Assembly: GCA_035416745.1 (NCBI GenBank) | Contig: DAOLNV010000006.1 | Span: forward strand, 5,340 to 45,017 | Direction: 5' to 3' | Length of the DNA: 39,678 nt | Origin: Candidatus Hydrogenedentota bacterium | GTDB lineage: Bacteria > Hydrogenedentota > Hydrogenedentia > Hydrogenedentales > SLHB01 | Shown: positions 33,030-39,678 of the stretch, piece by piece | Position numbering within the stretch: position 1 is the first letter of the stretch | How the letters are laid out: each line of letters opens with the position of its first letter | Program-made: the position numbers and the translations under genes | Notes under the pieces: generated by a model | What the model was told of the DNA's origin: nothing | The model's database searches: none | Seen by the model: only the letters and a program-made list of their open reading frames with translations

Positions 33030-33695
33030 ATGGTAAACGGAAAGATTCGCGGCATGCTGATCGTAGCCCTGATGGCGGGGATGTCAATTGGAGGCGCGTG
33101 GGCATCGGGCGCAGACCCCGAGGTAACGGTGTCCATTTCGGGTTCACTGCATGAAATGCTGCCCGTGCTCGAATTGCTTCGCAACATGGGATTCGGATTC
33201 GCGTCTCCGGAAGAGGCGGAGCAGCCGCTTCGGTTGGAAGTGCATAGCGTTGTTCGCGACAGCGACCTCTTGAAGGATGTCGTTGGCGCCGGGGCCCCGG
33301 CCGCCGCTGCACAAGAGCAGGAAGCCGCCGCGGCGGAACCGGTCCCTGCCGACAAGCTTGGCCTGTACCAGGGACAGGTCGAGCCCGCCACGGCCGCGCC
33401 CGGGGCCGGCGTCACCATTTCGGTCCTGGCGGTGGACCCGAACCGGGCCATCGACACGATGGGCGCGCAGATTGTGGGCGTTGAGAACGCGCATGCCGAC
33501 CTCTATGACGACGGTACGCACGGCGATGGCGCCGCAAAAGATGGCGTTTGGACTTGTTCGGTGAGCCTGCCCGCCGAGATGCTCACAGGAGAGCACCACG
33601 TCGAGGTGACCGCGTACGACGCATACGGGGACCCCGTGAACGGAGAAAACGGCGAACCGTTACGCGCCCGGATTCCGCTCACCATCGCTAAATAG
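33030..33695 (+). CDS. Small secreted protein with choice-of-anchor-X-like segment
   Basis: 221 residues from the ATG at 33030 (an ATG two codons earlier is possible; AAAGGGG fits 33030 better). A signal peptide (about 1-27, RGMLIVALMAGMSIGGAWAS) precedes VTVSISGSLHEMLPVLELLRNMGFGFASPEEAE. An Ala/Glu-rich linker follows (about 85-105), then a beta-rich domain (about 120-221) with LYDDGTHGDGAAKDGVWTCSV, a D-D-G-x-x-G-D...D-G pattern found in extracellular calcium-binding-like modules. No enzyme motif. It sits 88 bp after one GH38 gene and 45 bp before the other, so it may bind or present the same glycan. Confidence 0.65.
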   Translation: MVNGKIRGMLIVALMAGMSIGGAWASGADPEVTVSISGSLHEMLPVLELLRNMGFGFASPEEAEQPLRLEVHSVVRDSDLLKDVVGAGAPAAAAQEQEAAAAEPVPADKLGLYQGQVEPATAAPGAGVTISVLAVDPNRAIDTMGAQIVGVENAHADLYDDGTHGDGAAKDGVWTCSVSLPAEMLTGEHHVEVTAYDAYGDPVNGENGEPLRARIPLTIAK

Positions 33696-33740
33696 GGCGC
33701 GGCAGCACATGATACGAAACGTTATCTCAGAGGAGATGTA

Positions 33741-36700
33741 ATGATCCCGCCGAAAGCCATAGAAAAACTGAGACAGCGGATAGCCTTGCTCGGCGAGTGG
33801 CGTTATGCGAAGGCCGCGGACGTTCCTCTCGAGGCCGCGGAAACGATGGAGCACCTGCGGGTGCCCCCGGGCACGAAAAGTGACACTGGGCCGCGGTTCA
33901 AGGCGGCGCCGATTGGCAGCCGGTGGGGCCAGGAATGGGGAACGGTGTGGTTCCGGGGCGAGACGCGCATCCCGCCGGAATGCGCCGGGCGGCGGGTTTA
34001 CTACCGCATGGATTCGTTTGCGGACAAGCTCCTCTTCGTGAACGGCAAGCCTTTCGCGGGAATGAACCCCTGGCATCGCGAGGCGCTGCTGGCCGCGCCG
34101 GCGACGGGCCGCGAGCGGTTCGTGTTTCACATTGATCAATACACGGGCCACCGCATTCCGAACGTGCGGCCTACCAATCCCTACGTGTATTTTCATCAGT
34201 TCACGGGCGCCGACCCCGGCCAGGCGCCTCCGCTCGAACTGGAGGCCAGCGAACTGGTCGTTGAACGCGAAGCCACGGCGTCGTTGCATTACGGCGCCGA
34301 CGTTCTGTTACGGACCGCTCTTACGCTCGATACGAACTCGTTGCGGCGCGCGCGCATCATCGACGAATTGAACCGCGCCATGGATCTGATTCCGATCCAC
34401 TGGGAGAGCGATGGCGAGTTGGAAGAAGCGGCGAAGCTGGCGGGGCGCATCCTCGCGCCCTTGTTGGCGGCGCCGAATGGCCCGACCACCCCGATGGTGG
34501 GCCTGGCGGGGCACACGCATATTGACGTGGGCTGGCTCTGGCCGATCGCCGAGTCGACCCGGAAAGCGGCGAAGACCTTCTCGGGCATGCTGCACCTGAT
34601 GGACCATTACCCCGAGATGCGGTTTCTGCAGTCGCAGCCGGTTCTGATTGATTTGATACAGCGCGAGTACCCGGACATCGTGAAACGGATTCAGGGGGAA
34701 GTGAAGACGGGCCGTTGGGAGCCGAATGGCGGCATGTGGGCCGAGGCCGACTGCAACCTTACGAGCGGCGAGTCGCTTGTGCGGCAAATCCTCGAAGGAC
34801 ACAAAAAGACCCGGGAGCTATTCGACTACAGGAGCGACACGCTCTGGCTTCCGGACGTGTTCGGCTATTCGGCGGCATTGCCGCAGATTCTCAAGAAATG
34901 CGGCATCCTCAACTTTGTTACGAGCAAGATCAACTGGAACGACACCACGCGGTTTCCCTACGACACGTTCTGGTGGCAGGGTATCGACGGCAGCCAGGTT
35001 TTCACCCACTACATCACCTGCCGGAACGGCGGCTACAACGCTGAGGTGGGTCCGGAGATTTCGAAGGACTGCTGGGACCAGGTGCAGCAAAAAGAGCTCC
35101 AGGACGCCACGCTGTCGTCGATCGGATACGGAGACGGGGGTGGGGGCGTCACGCGGGAGATGTGCGAGCGGGCTCGCCGGATGAACGACCTCGAGGGATG
35201 CGTCAAGACGGCGTTCGTCAATGTGTCGGAGTTTCTGGCGCGGTTGCGCGAGCAGAAGGTGAAACGCCCGCGGTGGGTTGGCGAGCTTTACCTGGAGACA
35301 CATCGCGGCACGTACACGAGCCAGGCGCGGACCAAGCGGCACAACCGCAGGCTCGAGCTTCTGTTGCGCGAAGTCGAACTGGTGTCGGTTCAGGCGATGC
35401 GGTACGGGCTCAAGTACCCTGCCAAGAAGCTCGAGCGTCTCTGGCGGACGTTGCTGACCCATCAGTTCCACGACATCTTGCCGGGGTCTTCGATCCGGCG
35501 GGTTTACGATGACGCCGAAGCGGCGTATGCAGGGATGGAGAAAGACCTCGGCAATCTCAAGCGGAAAGCCCTCAAGACTCTGGCGGAACACGTGGACACG
35601 AGCAGGACGGGGACCCCGTATCTGGTCTCGAACAGCCTTTCGTGGGCGCGTGAGGGGTTGATCTTCGTCAAATGCGACAAGGGGCTCGTTGTGGACGACG
35701 CCGACGGGGAACCCGTTCCTTGCCAATGGGTGTGTGACGGCAAGACGCGGGGGCTGGCCATTGCCGTGACCGCCGACGCGCTCAGCGTGGCGCCGATCTA
35801 TCTGCGGCAAGGGGCCGATGCGCCGATGTCGCCTTTCGCGAATCATGACCGCGCCCTCGAGACGCCTTATTACAGAGTGAAGTTCGATGCGTCGGGGAAG
35901 ATCACGAGCTTGATTGATCGTTCCGTGGATCGCGAGCTGGTAAAGCAGGGGCGCCGCCTGAATGATTTCTATACGGCCGAGGACGTGCCCGTCACCTGGG
36001 ATGCGTGGGACATCGATCTCTTCTACCGCGACAAGGTTGTCCCGCAGGACCGTCTGGTCTCACGCGAGGTCGTGACGGAGGGGCCGTTGTTCATAACGAT
36101 ACGGTCGACGTACGAAATCGGCCGCCGGTCGGAGCTGGTTCAGGAGATGACGTTTTATGCGGCCTCCCCGCGGATCGATTTCAAGACGCGGGTGGATTGG
36201 CAGGAGACGCACACGCTGTTAAAGGTGGGATTTCCTCTGGACCTGAACGCGCCGGTGTTTCGAAGCGAGATTCAGTTTGGGCATGTTATCCGCAACACGC
36301 ACAGCAACACGCCGCACGATCGGGCGCAGTTCGAGGTTTGTGCGCACAAATGGGTGGACCTTTCCGAGGGGGACTACGGCGTGGCGTTGTTGAATGATGG
36401 CAAGTACGGCCACGACACCCTCGACAACATGTTGTCGCTGACCCTGTTGAAATCGCCGGTGTCGCCCGATCCGCAAGCAGACCGGGGCGAACATACGTTT
36501 ACCTACGCGTTATTGCCGCACCTGGGCGGGTTCATGGCGGACGAGGTGGTGCGCGAAGCGTACAATCTGAACGTGCCGCTGTCGTTCGTCACGGCTGGGC
36601 ACGGCGCGGCAGAGGCGAAAGCCATACGGTTCTGCTCGGTATCCAATCCGAACGTGGTGGTGGAAACGGTCAAGAAAGCCGAAAACAGTGACGCGGTCAT

Positions 36701-36887
36701 CATGCGTTTGTACGAGGCGGGCAATAGCCGGGGTCAAACCACGCTGACGTTCGACCGCCGCGTCAAGCAGGCCTGCGAATGCAATCTTCTCGAAGAAGGT
36801 GAGCTGCCCGTGAAGGTCCGGCGGCGTAGCGTGACTGTTCCGGTCGCGCCCTTTGAGATCAAGACACTCAGGATCGTCTTCGACTAG
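33741..36887 (+). CDS. GH38 alpha-mannosidase
   Basis: 1,048 residues, full length for bacterial/class II GH38. The N-terminal beta-rich domain has WGTVWFRGETRIP. The catalytic domain carries GHTHIDVGWLWPIAES (His258, His260, Asp262; zinc binding and substrate binding), WEPNGGMWAEADCN, and nucleophile Asp372 in LPDVFGYSAALPQI. HQFHDILPGSSI follows, with His577 as zinc ligand. The central three-helix bundle and C-terminal beta domains (RGEHTFTYALLPHLGGF, LRIVFD end) follow. It lacks a signal peptide, so it probably acts in the cytoplasm on imported mannosides. GAGGAG precedes the ATG. It differs strongly from the upstream GH38, so the two probably have different linkage specificities. Confidence 0.93.
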   Translation: MIPPKAIEKLRQRIALLGEWRYAKAADVPLEAAETMEHLRVPPGTKSDTGPRFKAAPIGSRWGQEWGTVWFRGETRIPPECAGRRVYYRMDSFADKLLFVNGKPFAGMNPWHREALLAAPATGRERFVFHIDQYTGHRIPNVRPTNPYVYFHQFTGADPGQAPPLELEASELVVEREATASLHYGADVLLRTALTLDTNSLRRARIIDELNRAMDLIPIHWESDGELEEAAKLAGRILAPLLAAPNGPTTPMVGLAGHTHIDVGWLWPIAESTRKAAKTFSGMLHLMDHYPEMRFLQSQPVLIDLIQREYPDIVKRIQGEVKTGRWEPNGGMWAEADCNLTSGESLVRQILEGHKKTRELFDYRSDTLWLPDVFGYSAALPQILKKCGILNFVTSKINWNDTTRFPYDTFWWQGIDGSQVFTHYITCRNGGYNAEVGPEISKDCWDQVQQKELQDATLSSIGYGDGGGGVTREMCERARRMNDLEGCVKTAFVNVSEFLARLREQKVKRPRWVGELYLETHRGTYTSQARTKRHNRRLELLLREVELVSVQAMRYGLKYPAKKLERLWRTLLTHQFHDILPGSSIRRVYDDAEAAYAGMEKDLGNLKRKALKTLAEHVDTSRTGTPYLVSNSLSWAREGLIFVKCDKGLVVDDADGEPVPCQWVCDGKTRGLAIAVTADALSVAPIYLRQGADAPMSPFANHDRALETPYYRVKFDASGKITSLIDRSVDRELVKQGRRLNDFYTAEDVPVTWDAWDIDLFYRDKVVPQDRLVSREVVTEGPLFITIRSTYEIGRRSELVQEMTFYAASPRIDFKTRVDWQETHTLLKVGFPLDLNAPVFRSEIQFGHVIRNTHSNTPHDRAQFEVCAHKWVDLSEGDYGVALLNDGKYGHDTLDNMLSLTLLKSPVSPDPQADRGEHTFTYALLPHLGGFMADEVVREAYNLNVPLSFVTAGHGAAEAKAIRFCSVSNPNVVVETVKKAENSDAVIMRLYEAGNSRGQTTLTFDRRVKQACECNLLEEGELPVKVRRRSVTVPVAPFEIKTLRIVFD

Positions 36888-36949
36888 CCCGGCGGGACTT
36901 CTCGAGATCGCCCCGGGATTGACAGGGCCGAGACCCGCGTGGCTGACGG

Positions 36950-37128
36950 GGGGCGCCATCGCCCCGAGGGTAGGGGCGTTCCGCTGTGGCGCGGTTTCCC
37001 GACCGCGCCACTCTTACGACCGCAAGGTCTCCAAGACATCAAGGTGCGCGGGCGTGTCCGCCCGCGGCGCGATCAATGGGCCGGCAGGAAAACCGGCCCT
37101 ACGTTGGGGGCGGGCGGGAAAACCCGCC
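36950..37128. repeat. Cluster of five palindromic hairpins, REP-like
   Basis: The gap after the mannosidase gene contains GGGGCG-CCAT-CGCCCC (36950-36965); GTGGCGCGGT/ACCGCGCCAC (36986-37011, 10 perfect bp); GCGGGCG/CGCCCGC (37048-37065); GGGCCGG/CCGGCCC (37078-37099); and GGCGGG/CCCGCC (37109-37128). The last two share the frame GGCSGGCRGGAAAACCSGCC, so they are related units. None has a U tract. No gene is present between 36888 and 37290. Confidence 0.6.
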
Positions 37129-37290
37129 TGTGTGCCCTGTCCCGGAGCCGTCTGACATCCACTTCGCGGGGCCGTTCCTCATTTCGTAATACATTGTATT
37201 TCAACCATTTCCGTGCAAAGCTGCCGCGCGGTCACGGGCAACACTCGCCCTAAAGAGGCGGAAGTGGTTGAAGAACAATGAGGAACGGAT

Positions 37291-38562
37291 ATGGCACGCT
37301 GGTTTGACCGGTTTTGGAGCAGGGCGTGGCGTGACACGCGCGCGCAGGCGCCAATGCGCGCGGAAACGTTTCGCGAGATTCCCTCGCGCACGTTTGCGGT
37401 ACCCGAGGATGTCACGCGGTTGCAGGGGGCCGTCGGCGGTTTTATTCGCCTGCCCAACGAAACGCCTTTCTACATGCTGGAGGTGTACCGTTTCCTGCGC
37501 GACGCCATCCCCGACATCTCGGACGCGGTCTGGACATGGAAGCGGCTGTGCCAGACCGGTTACGACATCGAGGTCGTGAATTCCTCCTCGTCCCAGGCGG
37601 AGAAGCGCGCGGAACGGCTCCTCGAAGACTTGAACAAGCGCGTGAACAGCGGCGACCGGGGGATGGACGGCCTGCTCGACATTTTCTACACCTCGCTGTT
37701 CACCTACGGGGCGGCGGCCGTAGAGATCGTGTTGTCGCAGAGCCGCGAATCGATCTGGGACGTAGTGCCCGTCGACGTGTGGACCGTGCGGTTCCGGCGC
37801 GAGAAGGACGGATTGCATCCGTACCAGGTTCACGAGGGCCGGGAGATCCCTCTGTCGAAGGACCGGTTTGTCTACGTGGGGCTTGATCGCGACGGCACCA
37901 ATCCATACGGGCGGTCCATGCTGCGCGCGATTCCGTTCGTGGTCAAGATTCAGCAGCGCCTGCTCGAAGACATGGCGAAGGCGACGCACAACGCGGGCTG
38001 GGCGAAGCTGCACGTGCAGTACACGCCGGAAGAGCGGCTTCGCGGGGAATCCGTTGAGGCCTATCGCGAACGCATCGAGGCGAATTTCGAGAATCTCCGC
38101 AAGAAGCTCAGCAACATCGAGACGGACCAGAACCTGGTGACCTTCGACAACGTGAGCGTGTCCCTGGTTCGCGGGGAGCAGCGGTCGCAGGTCTTCTACC
38201 AGAACCACAAGGCCATCGAGGAACAGGTCATCACGGGCATGCACCTGATGCCGATCTTGCTGGGGCGGAATTACGGCACCACCGAGACCTACGGCACGGC
38301 GCAGTTCGAGATCATCACCCGCCAGGTGATGTCCGTGAACCGGTGCGTCAAACGCCTCCTCGAACGGCTTTACAACTTCGAGCTGGCGCTCATGTGGGGC
38401 AGCGCGCAGGCGAAAGTGCACATGCGCAGCCACCGCACCGCGGATATCGTGCGGGAAGCGGAGGCGCGCCGCCGCGAAATCGAAAACGCTGTCTTGCTGC
38501 GCGACGCGGGCTTCATCACGCACGAGAAAGCCGCGGAATCGCTTGGCATCAAAGTTTCCTGA
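37291..38562 (+). CDS. Phage portal protein
   Basis: 423 residues, with GAGGAA before the ATG. The content is typical of dsDNA tailed-phage portal proteins (DUF935/SPP1-like group). LEVYRFLRDAIPDISDAVWTWKRLCQTGYDIEV is the segment where portals describe mapping onto the head, and further blocks are DIFYTSLFTYGAAAVEIVL, NPYGRSMLRAIPFVVKIQQRLLEDMAKATHNAG, NLVTFDNVSVSLVRGEQRS and FEIITRQVMSVNRCVKRLL. Portals form the dodecameric ring through which DNA is packaged. A prohead-protease-like gene follows after 28 bp. A terminase gene, normally just upstream, is absent; a mannosidase and a palindrome cluster are there instead. It could belong to a prophage, a gene transfer agent or a domesticated remnant. 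Confidence 0.82.
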   Translation: MARWFDRFWSRAWRDTRAQAPMRAETFREIPSRTFAVPEDVTRLQGAVGGFIRLPNETPFYMLEVYRFLRDAIPDISDAVWTWKRLCQTGYDIEVVNSSSSQAEKRAERLLEDLNKRVNSGDRGMDGLLDIFYTSLFTYGAAAVEIVLSQSRESIWDVVPVDVWTVRFRREKDGLHPYQVHEGREIPLSKDRFVYVGLDRDGTNPYGRSMLRAIPFVVKIQQRLLEDMAKATHNAGWAKLHVQYTPEERLRGESVEAYRERIEANFENLRKKLSNIETDQNLVTFDNVSVSLVRGEQRSQVFYQNHKAIEEQVITGMHLMPILLGRNYGTTETYGTAQFEIITRQVMSVNRCVKRLLERLYNFELALMWGSAQAKVHMRSHRTADIVREAEARRREIENAVLLRDAGFITHEKAAESLGIKVS

Positions 38563-38590
38563 GGCACGAACACCGTTGAAAGGAACTCGT

Positions 38591-39280
38591 ATGGAACTGG
38601 AACCGTTTGTTTTCCGGCACGAAGGGGCCCTCGTGGGGACCCGCGCGAGCGGTACGCTGCACGACGCGCTCGAGGAGGTCAACTCCTTCACGCTCCGCCC
38701 ACTGTCGCACGAGGAATTCGCCGTATTCACGCTCGACTTGTGCAATAACCAGATCGACCGGCATTTCAGCCGCTTTCCCGAAGATGAATTGGCGCGAATC
38801 AACGCGCTGGTGCCGGGCCGCCCGCTCATGGAACGCCATGACGTGCGCGGCTCGCTGCCCCGCGGCACGTTCTTCCGCTCGCAACTCCACCGCGACGAGG
38901 ACCGGCTCTCCGTGCGGCCGGACGTGTACGTGTTGCGGACGAAAGACAACCAGGATTTCATTTTGAACATCGAGGGCGGGGTATACCGCGAGACGTCGAT
39001 CGGTTTCTCGTTCCGCAAGCCCGAGTGTTCGGCGTGCGGCAAGGACTTGAGAACCTGCGACCACGTCCCGGGTCGCAGCTACAACAGTGCTTTGTGCCAC
39101 TGCGTGCTGCGCGATGTGCTCGAGGTCATCGAGGGGTCGGTGGTCGCTTCGGGTTCGCAGGGAACCCGTTTCGTTTCGGGTACACGAGCACTCGAACTCG
39201 ATGACGCACTCGCGGCGGGCCGGCGCGACTTTCACGCGCCCATCGAAATGTGGTCGGGTGGTTTGTGGGAGGACGAATGA
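38591..39280 (+). CDS. Prohead-protease-like protein
   Basis: 229 residues from the ATG at 38591 (AAAGGAAC upstream). Candidate catalytic His lies in LMERHDVRG, and candidate Ser in YRETSIGFSF, the H...S layout of the HK97/XkdF-type prohead proteases. GSVVASGSQGTRFV matches the segment where such proteins usually have 'vslVpxPanp'. An extra zinc-ribbon-like insertion, with CSACGKDLRTCDH and CHC, lies after the Ser; it is seen in some XkdF-like proteases that handle tagged or scaffold substrates. It would process the scaffold and head proteins. It is adjacent to the portal, and its stop overlaps the next gene's start. Confidence 0.72.
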   Translation: MELEPFVFRHEGALVGTRASGTLHDALEEVNSFTLRPLSHEEFAVFTLDLCNNQIDRHFSRFPEDELARINALVPGRPLMERHDVRGSLPRGTFFRSQLHRDEDRLSVRPDVYVLRTKDNQDFILNIEGGVYRETSIGFSFRKPECSACGKDLRTCDHVPGRSYNSALCHCVLRDVLEVIEGSVVASGSQGTRFVSGTRALELDDALAAGRRDFHAPIEMWSGGLWEDE

Positions 39281-39678
39281 TGCTGAAACGGCGATGGACG
39301 TACGGCGCGTGTTTCGCGGGCGTGCTTTTGATGGGTATGAGCGCCGCGCCACGGTATCTTGAGGAGCTGCGCATCGGCGGCGGGTACGGCGATAGCGGCG
39401 GGGGTCTCGATATTGAAGCGAACGGCGACCTCTTCTCCGACGGGAACGTCGTGATCGAGGGCGACCTCACGGCCCGCGGGCGTCTGACTGCCGGAGCGCC
39501 CGGCCAGGTAATCACGACCCAGGAAGGATTTCTCGACGGGGGAAAGCTCCTTGACGATTCCGTTACCGACGCCAAGGTGAGCGATGCACTCACGGTTGGC
39601 AGCTCGGGCAGGGTAGACGGCGGCGCAATAGACATTCCCGCGGCGCAGAACGAGACCGTGGCCGACGACGCGGACACG
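39280..39678 (+). CDS. Exported phage-structural or surface protein, 5' part
   Basis: Open to the right edge (133 codons visible). GGGAGG lies 7 nt before the ATG at 39280, which overlaps the protease stop. A signal-like start (MLKRRWTYGACFAGVLLMGMSAAP) is followed by a Gly/Asp-rich repeat-like region: RIGGGYGDSGGGLDIEANGDLFSDGNVVIEGDLTARGRL. This is typical of tail-fibre or collar-like beta-structured proteins, and of some adhesins. A genuine signal peptide in a phage structural gene would be unusual. The rest of the product is outside the window, so its nature is open. Confidence 0.6.
   Translation, partial: MLKRRWTYGACFAGVLLMGMSAAPRYLEELRIGGGYGDSGGGLDIEANGDLFSDGNVVIEGDLTARGRLTAGAPGQVITTQEGFLDGGKLLDDSVTDAKVSDALTVGSSGRVDGGAIDIPAAQNETVADDADT

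Overview
The window reads as a chromosomal segment of a GC-rich, Gram-negative, probably uncultivated bacterium. The evidence is an LPS heptosyltransferase, an OmpA-family protein, a dTDP-sugar enzyme, a Tat-exported sulfatase, a secreted dockerin-bearing M4 protease and two GH38 alpha-mannosidases. This mix resembles Hydrogenedentota or PVC-group (Planctomycetes/Lentisphaerae) genomes, but no marker here settles the phylum. No rRNA or CRISPR array was seen.

Layout. 1-1178: the 5' part of a metal-efflux permease on the minus strand, preceded by a coupled mini-ORF and a non-coding stretch that has a minus-strand promoter, a foldable ~200-nt element and terminator-like hairpins. 1179-4590: FmdB zinc ribbon, small membrane protein and waaF on plus, meeting rmlA and a LOG-family protein on minus. 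4732-5208: a GxxExxY gene enclosed by an inverted repeat. 5446-9056: sulfatase on plus, then a minus cluster (small membrane protein, DapA-like aldolase, STAS protein). 9179-13058: greA and carB. 13338-17008: protease with promoter, long foldable leader and terminator. 17227-19838: tRNA-Ser, O-methyltransferase and an OmpA-like protein. 20043-22942: hypothetical, VOC, CoA-binding and WG-repeat proteins. 22953-24207: a two-gene minus operon (DUF2089 regulator and exported/membrane protein) with a consensus promoter overlaid by a palindrome. 24328-24664: a compact unit for a 34-residue hydrophobic peptide. 24760-28049: L,D-transpeptidase and YihY/BrkB membrane protein. 28257-36887: a three-gene glycan-degradation operon with two different GH38 enzymes. 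36950-37128: a cluster of palindromes. 37291-39678: phage portal, prohead-protease-like protein and an exported structural-type protein running off the end.

Functional themes are envelope construction (WaaF, RmlA, OmpA-like, L,D-transpeptidase, YihY), degradation of sulfated or mannosylated glycans and proteins (sulfatase, M4 protease, GH38 pair), and a phage-derived head cassette. The least explained signals are the minus-strand RNA/leader at 607-804, the switch-like leader at 13429-13521, the small-peptide unit at 24328-24664, the palindrome-controlled DUF2089 operon, and the portal/protease cassette that lacks an adjacent terminase. All structures and promoters were found by eye, not by computation.
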